DNA from: Telmatactis stephensoni
Taxonomy: Eukaryota; Cnidaria; Anthozoa; Actiniaria; Isophelliidae
DNA length: 64,000 nucleotides
NCBI GenBank assembly: GCA_029948255.1
Contig: JALIZF010001245.1
Coordinates: 143,738-207,737 of the forward strand
Direction: 5' to 3'
Under the pieces are notes generated by a model. That model was not told the DNA's origin and did not search any database. It saw nothing but the letters and a program-made list of their open reading frames with translations. Position numbers and translations under genes: made by a program. Positions 51,903 to 63,231 of the stretch are shown one piece after another. Position 1 is the stretch's first letter, and each line of letters begins with the position of its first letter.

Positions 51903-52453
51903 GTGATCAATAATCCATAAAACATTTAGATGCTAGATTTATTTCCTAAAACTGAACGTTAAATAGCGTCACGATTTTTGACAGTGAAATCTTAAAAATT
52001 TCCTGATTTATGTAATTATTGTGGCTTTCTTGTTTTCGTAGCTATATGATCAATCGTTGTCCTGGAAAAAAACAGAACTGAATTTTACTGACGTTTATGT
52101 TCCATTCGTACTTATTGCTGAAGATAGTTGGGTAATCGGACTCTACTACTAGGAGGGACAGGGGATGATTAACAAATTTAAGATGGAAAGCCATGATATG
52201 TACTCTTATTCACCACGATATTACGTCACATATGGTGAAAATGTTATGGACTCACGAGGCGCAGCCGAAAACCCTACACGTGATTACCAAACACCAGCGT
52301 TCAAGTTACACCGGTGAGTTAACCTATTTTAAAAAAAGTTGTCGTATGGGAGGCGTTAAGCCAACGCGACTAGACCGAAAAGGAGTATGGGGAGTTGCCC
52401 TTTTCGGCTTTTTTAATTTCAGTAGCAACAAGCTAGTGAGGTTCTTCAGTGTG

Positions 52454-52625
52454 TAAAGACCGGTTTACACAGTACAATATGTCGGCCCGATTTTTGATAA
52501 GCTGCGTTCGGAAAAGAGAGAAATTGTCCCGAGTTACAGTGCAACAGATTTTTGAATGAAAAAGGAGTGCTAAAACAGTAAAACTCAAATCGGGCCGACA
52601 TATCGTACCGTGTACACCGGGCTTA
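52454..52625. repeat. MITE
   Basis: TAAAGACCGGTTTACACAGT and inverted GTGTACACCGGGCTTA; inner arms TATGTCGGCCCGATTT are perfect. TTAA-type flanks possible. Confidence 0.8.
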
Positions 52626-52918
52626 AGGTCAACGCAAGTTGAATTGGAATTGTCGTGTAGTTATTCATGTGCTTTTATAATTTCAGTAATTTACACCCAT
52701 ACTCCCTTTCGGGTGAGTCGCATAGGATTGATACCGACAACGTTTATTGAAGTCGGTGTATGTGAACTGGTAGAAGAATCGTCGTGGCGATTAGAGAAGG
52801 ATATTAGAGAAGGACCATCTAACTCAAATCACACATGGCCAAGCGCGCTGGCCGCCAGCGCGCTTTCCTAAAGTTTGCAAAAAATAAAACGTACCTAGTA
52901 AAAGTGGCATTTTTGTGA

Positions 52919-53014
52919 GTAGTGGGTTCTGCACACTGCCTCTCAATGTTGTAATAATTTATCAGGCTGATAAATTGTTACAACATTGAGAGGCAGTGTG
53001 CAGTAACCCACTAC
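52919..53014. repeat. Near-perfect 96-bp palindrome
   Basis: Arms of about 47 bp (GTAGTGGGTT, CACACTGCCTCTCAATGTTG, AATTTATCAG) face each other with a single base between them and very few mismatches. Confidence 0.85.
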
Positions 53015-53123
53015 GCCACCCCTGTCCGCACTTGGTACGGTATTTGCTTCATCTTCCATTGTTCAAAAACAGTATTTGAGATCGTGTTCCAACTAAATTG
53101 ATCTGCACATACTCACTAGTAAA

Positions 53124-53236
53124 CTAAAGACACTGTTTGCAACTTCTCTTGCAGTTCACAGCCATGTACGTTGGGTTCTTAGTGCATTCACCTTGGCTAG
53201 CCCACGTGATACAACCAACGTCGTAGTCATGGCAAC
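53124..53236 (-). CDS. Terminal exon: fourth ShKT domain and stop
   Basis: CHDYDVGCITWASQGECTKN then YMAVNCKRSCKQCL and TAG at 53124. Six Cys in ShKT spacing; the protein ends right after the last Cys plus Leu. Confidence 0.85.
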
Positions 53237-56200
53237 CTTGAAACAAATTATGTCAGTCATTATTTGTGGCTCCCTTAGATTTACTAATGATCTATAAAGA
53301 TTTAATTTGTCACTTAGTGCTGTCGTTACGTTTATTTTTGTTTGTTTAATTGCTTGATATTTGGTTGGCCCGTTTGCTTGTTTAGTTGTTTGTTTGTTCG
53401 TTTGTTTTTTTATTTGTTCGTTTGTTTTATGTTCACTCGTTCATTCGTTTTGGTTGTGGTTGTCTTTTGTTGCTTGGTTTAGCTAAGTACGGTCATGAGC
53501 CACGATTATAAACATCCCTCAAAATGATCGCACACCCGAAATGATTCCCAAGTTATTTCTATAACGGACCTCAAATAAATGGAGCTGAGAACTCTGGAAT
53601 ATCAGTAATACACTACGGTCGGAAGGAAACAATGCCACAGGCGACAAGTAGAACAAAAAGATATTGTTCAGAGTAATCCACATATTCTTTGTTTTTGTCG
53701 TTTTAACAAATCGCGACCTTCGTTCTAACAGCAGTGGATGACCCTGGAACATGCAATTCACAATTGCCAAACAATTAAATTCTTTTCTTTTGAACGATTA
53801 CCAACTGGACAAACTATAACAACAGGCAGGCATAAATGAGGTGGTATGTACTACAACTGAGAAAGCATCATTCTTGTTAATAATGAATACTTACGACAAA
53901 CATGGCAGCTCTTGGGGCATTTCACAAGCATGTAATCAGGATTTGATGAGCACTGTCCATTGGACGCCCAGCCTGGACAATTAACAGGGTCGCTATCTTG
54001 GCAAGCTAGAATTTTAAATTTACAGGTTATAAATAAATATATGAAATAGTAGGCTGTGAATTTGCGCGTTACGCTGAGGTTTTTCTACTGTAGTCATTTT
54101 ATACTTTAGGATGCCTATTGGTCTAGCCGGATGTATCACGTATCTATCTGTATCTATCCTATATCCCATAATTTCCCGTATACATACGGGTCCTATGTTA
54201 ACACATAATAGAACGTCATTATTTCTAACATGACTGTCATGAGAAGCTTGAACATTTTTCGATTGGTAGTTAATTTACTTTAATGTAGTCCAAGTTTAAG
54301 TTGCATTTATTGCACTTTTTATTCAAAGTTAATTTATCAACTTACAGCACAGAGCACAACTTTCAGCACAATTGCTTTCCATCCAAACTGGATTTTTCGT
54401 GCATTCTCCTTGCTCTGCCCATGTTTTGCAATTCACTGGGTCGACGTCTTTGAGCTGACAGATCGTTATGACTACAGACATAAAAAAGGAGATTGAGAAG
54501 ATGCTAATCGATCGACCTAATTAGGATGACCAATGAGGACCATCAGAAGCGAGAGAAAACTTTAGTTCTGGAGCAAGTTCTATTAACAAACAACGTTTCC
54601 AGGGGTAGTTTTTTCAGCGAGTGAGAAACTAGAGACATAATAATACTCCTGGGTTTCTGAGGATCCGTAAAGCTGAATAACATCAATAAACTATTCACCT
54701 GGGTTGGGATGGGGCACTGCGAATGAGGACATCAGTACAGCTGAAGTAGCCGGATACGTAATTAGTTGCGAAGCGAGATATGTTTCACCTGCCACATACA
54801 AAGGACTCAGAACGAGGCTACGTACTAAAACTTTTGTCTTGTTACAAATGACTGAGCTTTATGCACGTAGCCTCGTCTTGATGCTTTTGTATGTGTCAAG
54901 TGAAGTGTAACTCGGAAGTCGGCTATTAGCCTGCGTAGCGGTCCCCGTAAGGGAACTGGGGAAGAGAGAGGAACCGAGAGGCACTCCTTCTTTTCCCTTC
55001 TCCCTTCCCTTACGCCTTTAAAGACGGCCTCTACGCAGGCTAGATACGAAATGAGCTAGGCGCTCTTGAAATGGGCTAACGCAGTTGGTATATTCTGTCC
55101 CTGTCATTGATCTATTTACTTGATATGTTGAACTGTATTTGGACGACGGAAGGACGACTGGCTCACCTGCTGTAGTTACTGGAACCATGGGAGTAGATTT
55201 CGGTGGATTGGTAAATTGTGTTGTTGGCATGGCTACAATAAACGGTAACAGCACAGTTAGAAACGCATTCTCCATAACACCCATATCCATGATACAGACC
55301 TGGGTTAACAAATATGATTCGAGAGAAAAAGTATAGTAATATCAAGAGACCACAATACTAAGAGAGCGAAACTCAGTATTGATGTCTGTGCGATGTTCGT
55401 GGCGATTAAAGCTATTTTTAGTAATTTCGCCATCGCGCGCGCAAGCCTCTTAAACAATAGAATTCAAAATCCGAAAGCAAACGGTCCCGTCCGCGCGCAC
55501 TCCAAAAATCAAATTCTGTTGTTTGAGAGATATGCGCGTGCGATGGCGAGATTACTAAAAATAGCCTTAGCTGTCACAAAAATCGCACAGATATCAATAC
55601 TGAGCTTCGCTCTATTAGTATTATGGTCTGTTGTTAATATAGTGACAAATGGACAGCAGTATCTGTTCCCATCGATCCACAGCTCATCGTGACTAGAGCG
55701 TCTGCCATGTTGATGACCGAGTGTCAATTCAAATTTGTAGAATCAACACCCATAATTCCCTGCGCAACATGTAGATTCCAGTCTCTTGCAGCTGTGCAAA
55801 CGAAAACATCAATATTTTTTATCGATATGCTTACTGCATCGTTGACAACTTCTTTTACAATGCTTTTTCATCCAATCATAGTTTCTATCGCACTCTCCGG
55901 CCTTGGCCCATTTTTTGCAAGAGGCGTACTCGTCTTGACAATCTGAATAATAAGAAAAAAGAGATTCAAATTTAAAAAATGCAAAGAAATAATAATGGAG
56001 AAATGTCAGGATTATCTTTGGAAATAAATCAAGAAAAGTGAGCAATTAGAGCAGATTTCGTATGAGTGTGAAACGGACCGCGCCGTGCCGTGATTGTGTC
56101 AGTGCCATGATGTCTACAAAAACATTCGAAATTCTTGCCGTAACCGTGTCGTGACCGTGCGGTGCCGTTTTCACAGTCATACGAAATCTGCTCTATTGAA

Positions 56201-59200
56201 TGAGGCAGACGAAGAGACGAGATGAAAAGATAAGCAATAGTCCAGACGACACGTATTTTAAACTCCTCCGATAATTCGCGCGAACACGAAAACAAGTTCA
56301 GAAGAATTTGCACGCGCTTACACTAGGATAAAGTAAGGTACTCACTGCACAAGCCTGGATCGATGTAAACGTCATCAATAGCAGTGTCTGAGTATCCGGT
56401 CTGTTGACCAATGCTTGCTTCGAATGTCAACTTTACAAGAAAATATCATGACATGTGAGACTTTCCGAAGACTTCAATGCTGTGATATTGCACAGGAGCG
56501 TTTTAAAACTTTATATACATATGGAGAGGAGAGGAGAGCAACATGATATTTGAAAGAATACATCTCATATAATGATCGGTATATTACGCGCACTCTGATT
56601 GGTCGAGAACAGTGTGTTGTTAAGTACACACGCACAGCTGATGACATCACAGAATCTTACGCGCGCTCTAATATACACTTTACTCGCCACGTACAAAAGT
56701 ATCAAGACGAGGCTACGTGCATAAAAGACAAAAGTGTTAGCACGTATCCTCGTTCTGAATCCTTTGTATGTGGCAGGTGAAGCATACCTCGGAACTGGAC
56801 TATTGGTTGTAATATTTCACTAAAGTATATAAAACAGAGGGGCATGGCGTGGCGTACTCTTTTGTTCTCACCACATTTTGACGTCATCTGTGCATCTATT
56901 AGAAGAATAGGCGCACGCGGAAAAGTAGAATCAGCTATTTGTTGAATAACATACCCTATAACGAACTGAAGGCGGGGGGTCGATATTCCCCACGGCCATC
57001 TTCCAACCCTCTCCTTGATTGCCTTTCTTATAGAAGATAAAGTATTTGACATCACGACTTTCTAACTCTAGCAATACACTGAGAACGCCTGTCGTACTGC
57101 CATACATGGTATAGGCAAACTTTAAGCACTGACCACCAGGGACATACGGCATCCATGGTGATATTAACCGTGCTTTATCTCCGGGGTATCTTGGTATTGA
57201 TGACTCAATGTAGAGGTAGTATCCTGTTAGAGGATAAAAGTCGATTTGAATAGGGAGGCTCGACAGAAAATGAAGTAAGAAAAGCAATTTTAACTCGATT
57301 TGATTTCATTCAAACACTATTCTAAATTCGTTTCTAATTTTGGAAAACAGCCTGATGGTCAGAACAATTAAAGAGAGATGGCATAGTCTCCTGAGTGGAA
57401 GCAACTTTCGCTCTTTTTGGAGTCCGGCAGCAATTAGAATTAGGGGATATTGTGCCAGCGTTGTAACAAGGTAAAAGTAACTCATCACGATGTCAAAAGT
57501 AGGATTTAAAGAGTGCTCATAATGGGGTACGGGGATTCCTTCTCTTACCTCATTTTCTCTTGTATATACCTATTTCAAAAAAGGTTGTCCTTGGTTTTGG
57601 TGCATACTGCATAGTGAATACTGCATACCAAGACTGAAATGTATTATGGACAATTTGTAATTGTGTATCAAGAGACTCTACTAATGTTGATTCTCTTTTT
57701 CCTCTCAGCTTGAATCTAAGTAGACTTTTTTGCAACTTTTCTACTTATAAAAATTGTGAAAAATACCCAAAACTGATTTGATATCCACAATGCATGTCGG
57801 TCTTGGTATGCAGTATTCACTATGCAGTATGCATTAATACTGAGGACAACATTTTTTGAAATAGGTATATATAAATAACACCAAAGAGTGTTCATGATTG
57901 GGTACGGGGATTCCTCTTGCCTTGTTTTGTCTGATAATAATCGTTAAACATACCATTTCTAGATCCTGACGTGTGATCTCTCATTGGTCCAGTATTTATT
58001 GTCTTGGTAAACCCTTTGTGCAGCGTCCAATCAAAATTATCTTTTTTTACATTTGACCAGATTCCCATACGATTATTTTCAAAGTCTGTATCATCTTGAT
58101 CTACAAAGGAGGAACCCCACAACTTTCAAAAACTTTTACGCGGTATGTCTGATTAACCACTTTGCTTTTGGAGTCAGTTTTTTAGAACTGCTTTTTGCGC
58201 GCGCTCCGGGTGTTTCAATATTTAACATGCATTTGCTACCAGTGCGATCCGAAAAGCTGATATTCATATTACAATAGGACATTTGCATGATGGCGTCATA
58301 TAGTACATCTACCAGAATGCTTTGCCAACCATTTGTAAAGTAAGTAGTGACAATTGTTCTGCTATTCCCAAGAGGGAATAAAAATTTGAATAAGAGAGTG
58401 ATTCGTGAAGCATTCTGGTAGTTGTGGTAAAATTACGCCATTGTTCAAATTTCCTATAGTCGAGGCGATCGGGCAAGTTTCTGTCCATTTCTTGTACTTT
58501 TAGCCCAATAGCCTCAAATTGACACCTTTGTCCAGAGTCATTGGATTGTGTTTGTGATAACAGCTATTCGTTCGAAATGACTGAGAAGCGGGAGCGATCG
58601 CGAGTTCTAAAATTAGCTCAAATGTGAGGCAACACGTTACATTTGTCCGCCAAAGGTTTTATTGCGGCACGCGAAGAGTCCCGGTTTTAAAGTTATGCAC
58701 ACAGAAAAAATGTCATTCCCCATCTTGTGTCAATTAAACATTTTCCCCTGGGTCTAAGCAGGGAATCTAAGTTGGGAATTGACATATTTTTCCTGTGCGC
58801 TAATGTCGAACAACAACCATGAGCCGTAAATACATTCATCATCTTTTTTTACAAATCGTAGACCAAAATGTAACCATGGCTACGTGTCTGTGTCGTCATA
58901 TGAAAAGAGATTACTAGTAATGTCTCTTTTGTACTGTGTTACAGATTTATTCCTTATTGCACCTGTATATAGCTAATTGCATAAACATTACATAAGCTGA
59001 GAACGAAATGGAAATTTGGAAATATTGATTAGATACTTTTAAAGAAGCGCGTGGACGTGGACATTTCGACTTGTATTGAAGATGCACTTATTCAGCACAT
59101 TCATAAATAAAACACATGAAAATCCAAATATTACTAGTGTACCCAGGAGCCATTTCGGTCTCAGCTTTTAGCTTCGATGGTTTTGAAAGGGTCAATGTTT

Positions 59201-60799
59201 GTGCAAATAGCTATATACCGACAAAGCCTAAACTAGTTTACTCGCTAGATTCCTTTTGTATGCTTTACTGATTAACTGGTCTTTAGTATTACACTATACA
59301 ATAAGTAAAATATACAACAATTGAGATGACTTACCAAGATGGCATCTCTTGATAGAACACAAGACCTCTTCTGTGCTGCTACCAGGACACGACTTACCCC
59401 CGTGGGCTGGGTCAGGATTGTTGCAAACACGTGATCGCTTTTTGGAGCCATCATCACACGTGGCTGAACATGGTGTCCAGCTCCCCCAGTTTCCCCAGTG
59501 ACCATCAATAGGTTCTGTAGATTATAAATTACGGATGATTGGAAATATAGAATACACAGGCATACATGGTGCAATTAGGCGACTTTCATATGACTGTGAA
59601 AACGGTACGGTTACGTCAAATGTTTTTATAGACATCACGAGTTCACTGAAACGGTCACGGCATGGCGCGGTCCATTTTACACTCATAGGCGAATGCTCTG
59701 GTATATAATTACCTTTGCAAAACTGAAAATGCAGCCAGTCAGTACCTGGGGCTACTGTTACGTTATTGGTCATACTGGTGCAGTAGGGAATTAGCGCCTT
59801 TTATGACTCTGAACGCATTGCGCTTTGCACGTAAAATTGTTTGGAAAGAAATTTAAATGAGCCTATTGAGACAATATACAGTGAACACCCCCTAAAACAA
59901 GCAACATCGGCACCGTCAACGGGTGTCTGTCTTAAATAAAGGAGTGTCCGTTTAGGAGAAGTGTCTGTCTCATAGAAAGTTGAAATGCACATAACATGTG
60001 TGATTTGGATAGAAAAGGACCCGCCTGATGGATGTCCGTTTTTGAGAGGTGTCCGTCTTAGAGAAAGTTTAAATGCACCTAACGTGTGATTTTGGCAGAA
60101 AGAGACCAGCCATGGGTGTCCGTTTTGGAGAGGTGTCCGTCTTGGGGAGGCGTCCGTTAAATGAGGGTTCTGCAGTGCAATTACAAAACGTTGAGCTAAG
60201 GTTTTGTGCTTGCAGTGAACTCTCACATAACGAACACCTGATGCACTTGATGTACCCTCCCCTCTGAAGCAATCCTACAGCTAGACCTTATGCGTTTCAC
60301 TTCAACAGTTTTGAGTAATATAACTAATAGAGTGGAACTCCGTTAATGCAGCCACGTACCCATGGGTAAAAATAACTGGCCGTAATAGCGGGGGTTCTCA
60401 CAGGGGTGACCGTAGGTATCGCATGGCTCCAATTTAACATTAAACAATGACATCGGTTACTGGTTGTAAAAATGTATTGCTGGGGTGCATCCATACCTTT
60501 GGGAATCCAAAGACAATGAAGCGGTAGCCATGTTGGATGACCAAACAATAAACGCTAATGAGAAATCTTTTGTTGAAGGTCAACCAAGATGGCTTCCGTG
60601 ACGTCACATGCACCCCAGCAATAAATATTACCTGGACAAAGCGGACAATCAACGATCTGTTTTTCAATTCCATATCTGTTGACGTTACCACCACACATTT
60701 TGACGTCACCACTATGATAGCAGTAACGCTCACGTGACTTCCTGCATTTTTTGTCGCATGGTGTAAAATTTGACCACGATGTCCAGCCATAATATGTTG
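53124..60799 (-). CDS. TSP1-TSP1-MAM-ShKT(x4) modular extracellular protein (gene span)
   Basis: Ten coding exons on the minus strand, all with GT-AG sites and all in consistent phase, read: TSP1 (60799-60632), TSP1 (59514-59335), MAM (58100-57954, 57223-56955, 56430-56346), ShKT (55942-55835), Pro/Thr linker (55232-55167), ShKT (54471-54346), ShKT (54005-53895), ShKT with stop (53236-53124). Domain borders coincide with phase-1 introns, the mark of exon shuffling. TSP1 binds glycosaminoglycans and matrix, MAM is an adhesion module, ShKT is a six-Cys fold found in metalloproteases, matrix proteins and toxins. Such a mix points to a secreted or surface protein. The 5' end (signal peptide) is not in the window portion I can read. 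No protease domain is seen here but could lie upstream. Confidence 0.85.
53895..54005 (-). CDS. Exon: third ShKT domain
   Basis: CQDSDPVNCPGWASNGQCSS then YMLVKCPKSCHVC, 111 bp, phase 1-1, donor C/GTAAGT. Confidence 0.85.
54346..54471 (-). CDS. Exon: second ShKT domain
   Basis: CQLKDVDPVNCKTWAEQGEC then WMESNCAESCALC, 126 bp, phase 1-1, donor T/GTAAGT. DPVNC is shared with the third domain, so these two are recent duplicates. Confidence 0.85.
54784..54904. repeat. Foldback MITE, copy 1
   Basis: Ends TTCACCTGCCACATACAAAG and the inverted CTTTTGTATGTGTCAAGTGAA-like arm, inner arms ACGAGGCTACGT. A second copy in opposite orientation is at 56683-56782. Confidence 0.8.
54927..55042. repeat. MITE
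   Basis: TAGCCTGCGTAG and the inverted CTACGCAGGCTA, with GGTCCCC/GGCCTC inner ends. Confidence 0.85.
55167..55232 (-). CDS. Exon: Pro/Thr-rich linker
   Basis: 22 codons (MPTTQFTNPPKSTPMVPVTT), phase 1-1, acceptor TTGTAG, donor G/GTGAGC. Likely O-glycosylated spacer between ShKT domains. Confidence 0.7.
55350..55626. repeat. Long foldback MITE
   Basis: CCACAATACTAAGAGAGCGA with inverted copy at the right; arms continue for more than 100 bp through CTGTGCGAT and TATTTTTAGTAAT. Confidence 0.85.
55835..55942 (-). CDS. Exon: first ShKT domain
   Basis: CQDEYASCKKWAKAGECDRN then WMKKHCKRSCQRC, 108 bp, phase 1-1, donor A/GTAAGC. Confidence 0.85.
56048..56194. repeat. MITE, copy 1
   Basis: AGAGCAGATTTCGTATGA and the inverted TCATACGAAATCTGCTCT. 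A decayed relative lies at 59571-59699. Confidence 0.85.
56346..56430 (-). CDS. Exon: end of MAM domain
   Basis: LTFEASIGQQTGYSDTAIDD then VYIDPGLC, the conserved MAM C-terminus with its last Cys; starts phase 0, ends phase 1. Confidence 0.85.
56683..56782. repeat. Foldback MITE, copy 2
   Basis: Same family as 54784-54904, opposite orientation (GACGAGGCTACGTGC ... CCTTTGTATGTGGCAGGTGA). Confidence 0.75.
56955..57223 (-). CDS. Exon: middle of MAM domain
   Basis: GYYLYIESSIPRYPGDKARL, ISPWMPYVPGGQCLKFAY, MYGSTTGVLSVLLEL, GEGWKMAVGNI: hallmark MAM strands with the internal Cys. 269 bp. Confidence 0.88.
57563..57871. repeat. MITE flanked by 40-bp direct repeats
   Basis: Inverted ends TATACCTATTTCAAAAAA with arms through GCATACTGCATAGTGAATAC. 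Outside, AAAGAGTG(C/T)TCAT then GGGTACGGGGATTCC occur both at 57508-57543 and 57883-57917. Confidence 0.8.
57954..58100 (-). CDS. Exon: start of MAM domain
   Basis: DFENNRMGIWSNVKKDNFDW, TLHKGFTKTINTGP and DHTSGSRN; the usual first MAM Cys is replaced by Met/Gly here (N-R-M-G-I-W). 147 bp, phase 1-1. Confidence 0.85.
58300..58421. repeat. Small MITE
   Basis: CTACCAGAATGCTT and inverted AAGCATTCTGGTAG. Confidence 0.7.
58422..59334. other. Intron with a repeated segment
   Basis: 58970-59260 is similar to 60988-61270 (TATAGCTAATTGCA, AAAGAAGCGCGTG, ATTACTAGTGTACCCAGG). Both are non-coding; an unclassified interspersed repeat or intron duplication. Confidence 0.5.
59335..59514 (-). CDS. Exon: second TSP1 domain
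   Basis: DGHWGNWGSWTPCSATCDDG, KKRSRVCNNPDPAHGGKSC and EVLCSIKRC: WxxWxxW-type core with six Cys; 180 bp, phase 1-1. Confidence 0.9.
59571..59699. repeat. Decayed MITE, copy 2
   Basis: CTTTCATATGACTGTGAAAA ... TACACTCATAGGCGAATGC, same family as 56048-56194 with altered ends. Confidence 0.6.
59885..60240. repeat. Minisatellite-like GTGTCCGT repeat
   Basis: GTGTCCGT/GTGTCTGT recurs about nine times, and a ~100-bp higher unit (AGAAAGTT-AAATGCAC...) occurs twice. It creates spurious minus-strand ORFs rich in RTPL. Confidence 0.75.
60632..60799 (-). CDS. Exon: first TSP1 domain
   Basis: YYGWTSWSNFTPCDKKC, RERYCYHSGDVKMCGG and EKQIVDCPLCP. 168 bp, phase 1-1. More divergent than the second TSP1: it lacks the RxR layer arginine pattern in part. 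Confidence 0.85.
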
Positions 60800-60987
60800 C
60801 TAGAAAGATTAAAATCAAGGAAAATCAATCGTTAGGACATACGACTTCTGGAGTTTGATTGCATTCTCGTGCATTATTTAGAGTCATTGCTCAATAGTAC
60901 AAGTTTGTGCCGTTGTTGAAATATAATTCAGTCAATTTCAATCTTTATCAGATTTTCACCACCCGTTCCATTAATTATCCATGAAAT

Positions 60988-61270
60988 AATACATATAGCT
61001 AATTGCACAAACATCGATCCTTTCAAAGCATACTGAGACCGAAAGGAACACTGGGAAATTTGTTTATTAGATGATTTAAAGAAGCGCGTGTACGTTGACG
61101 TTTCAAACAGTGTCCGAGAAAAATTCTTAGTATTTCCAATACAATTATGTAGCGAATTCACAGATAAAACATATGAATATGCATATATTACTAGTGTACC
61201 CAGGGGTCATTTCGGTCTAAACTTCTAGGTTCGATGATTTTGAAAGGGTCAATATATATATGCTGTGTAC
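60988..61270. repeat. Second copy of the 58970-59260 segment
   Basis: About 75-80 percent similar by eye, collinear. Confidence 0.6.
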
Positions 61271-61627
61271 ATAGGTCAGATGCCGTTCAAGAAGAAGCGC
61301 GCGAAGCATTATATTTACGCTCTATTTTTTTCTAGCAAGTTAAAAGCTGTATGTGACGTATAAAGGGGGAAAAATGTAGCGTTTAATCTAAATTGGCCTT
61401 AACCCTGCCTTTCTCTATTCAAAGACCTAGTTCGGCAAACTTCGGATGCCGTTCGAGAAGAAGCGCGCGCGAAGCAAATTACGTACGTAGTATTACATTA
61501 TGACGTCATAAATCTTTCAGTTAGTTTAATTTGACGACTGAGATAGAATTGTCAAAAATGATTGTCATAATATTGACCATTGTAGTAATTATTGGTATAG
61601 TTAAAGTCTATTTTACTGAATAAAGGG

Positions 61628-61740
61628 TTATTAACCGAGCTCAAGATCTGTATGGGAAAATATCAGACCGAGGTCTTGACTGTACAAATAGACCGAGGTC
61701 TGATATTTTCCCATACAGACCGAGCAAACGAGGTTAATAA
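61628..61740. repeat. Foldback MITE
   Basis: TTATTAACC ... GGTTAATAA with inner arms GACCGAGGTCTGATATTTTC; loop of a few bases. Confidence 0.85.
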
Positions 61741-62260
61741 CTTATTTATTATATGGCTTTTAGAAGTCCCGCTAAAACAATTGCCAAACAGAAACTTTCC
61801 TTTTCATCCGGGACAGCGGTCCTGATATGGCAAAATACAGACAATGCGTTAGCCAATCGGAATTCAGGAAATTATTTAGCCATATAATAATACGATGTTA
61901 TTCAGACCAAATACATTCCATTTTACAGTACAGGTAAGGCTCCTTTTCAAAGTTGTCAGTTTTGCTTTTTATCATTTATTGGCCGAGTAATTGACAATGA
62001 ACAGTTTTATGTAACAGTACAAGTACTTTTTTTGTACAAGGGACAAGGGTTTTTTCTTCTCTACTTTTCTGTCTCGTGATTTGTATCGATTCTTTTTTAC
62101 TTTTTCTTTTTTGTATAATTTCCTTCCTTGATGACACTCAAAGTTTCATTTTGAATTAATTTCTAGAAAAGAAACTGATCGTCAACGTTGACGCAGCAAA
62201 AAAACAGTAAAAAATATGTACATGCTACGAAGTCACGTAACGGATTAGGTAACCTTTATA
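61741..62260. other. Non-coding, AT-rich
   Basis: No gene or element end recognised. Confidence 0.3.
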
Positions 62261-62603
62261 CCCGGGGGGGGGTACTCCCTATAATTGACTATACGGGGAT
62301 GCTCCGCCCGAAAGGGTTACCTTTTTCAGGCCGCAGCTATGGGAAAGGGGTGCCTTTTTAGGGAAAGATATGTGAAAGGGGTACCTTTTTCGGGAAAAAT
62401 GTACGAATTTTCGAAATTTGGTATGTGAAAGGGGCGATTTTTTGAAAATTTGCATGTGAAAGGGGTGCGATTTTCCGAAATTTACTATGTGAAAGGGGTA
62501 CGATTTTCCGAAATTTACTATGTGAAAGGGTAAGGGGTCGGGAGTCCGGGCGGAGCATACCCGTATAAAAAGTTTCGGAGTACCCCCCCCCCCCCCCCCC
62601 GGG
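62261..62603. repeat. MITE with poly-G/poly-C ends and internal tandem repeat
   Basis: CCCGGGGGGGGGTACTCCC at the left and its complement, with a run of about 20 C, at the right; inner arms ATACGGG-ATGCTCCGCCC. Inside, TATGTGAAAGGGG-type units of ~30 bp repeat four times. Confidence 0.85.
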
Positions 62604-62700
62604 CCTTTATAGTTCACAACATCGTCATGCAATTTATGCAAACTTAATATGAGAACTTTTCTTCTTTCTCTTCAGGTCGTGCGAGGGAGTGGTTAATTAT

Positions 62701-62765
62701 GGGTTAGAGACTAATACGAGTGTACAAATTTTGTACACAAAACACGAGTTTTAAGTCTCTAACCC
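62701..62765. repeat. Hairpin adjoining foldback element 2
   Basis: GGGTTAGAGACT / AGTCTCTAACCC with inner TGTACAAATTTTGTACA. Confidence 0.8.
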
Positions 62766-62925
62766 TTTTAATATTCAATCTGAATTCACTGAATAAAAAG
62801 CACAGTATCAAGTGAAGTTTCAACTCAAACGTCGTGCGAAGGAATTCAGTTTATTCGCAAAAACTTCAAAAGTACATAAGTGCGAAATATATAAGCTTAA
62901 AAAAGTATTATAGCAAAATACAACT

Positions 62926-63089
62926 TTATAATCTTTCTTTATGTATGCTTAAAAAAGTACAGAGATAATCACTGTTCTGATTGTTGTTTGCTTGCTTCAG
63001 CTCTTGATAAAACTTTGCCAGTCGCTCGGCTAAAATTTCTTTGCTCAGCGTTTCTAATTCCTCGCTTTGAAACCTCAACTGCAACCATT
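62926..63089 (-). CDS. Recombinase-family exon B
   Basis: AATCTAG acceptor (63091-63090). Reads EWLQLRFQSEELETLSKE, then RLAKFYQELKQANN and to a stop near 62926. It joins in phase (split Glu codon) to exon A. In related coral proteins this segment precedes the tyrosine-recombinase-like part, which is absent here. Confidence 0.45.
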
Positions 63090-63231
63090 CTAGATTGGAA
63101 GTGAGAAAATTCTTTAATTTAATTGAAGTTTAATTCAATAAAAGCTTTTTTTACCTAACTTCCAGGTTAACTAAAGATGACAAAGCTACAATTTGTGGTT
63201 TCAAATGAAACGTTTTGAATGAAAACCTTAC

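Noticed and set aside
52919..53014. Palindrome as a transcription terminator or cruciform regulatory site
   Set aside because: Eukaryotic context and no U-run; more simply a foldback repeat or artefact.
59801..60272. RTPL-rich minus-strand ORFs near the TSP1 exons
   Set aside because: Produced by the GTGTCCGT minisatellite.
62279..62641. 120-codon minus-strand ORF with FHIVNFGKS repeats
   Set aside because: Generated by the four internal tandem units of the poly-G-ended MITE.
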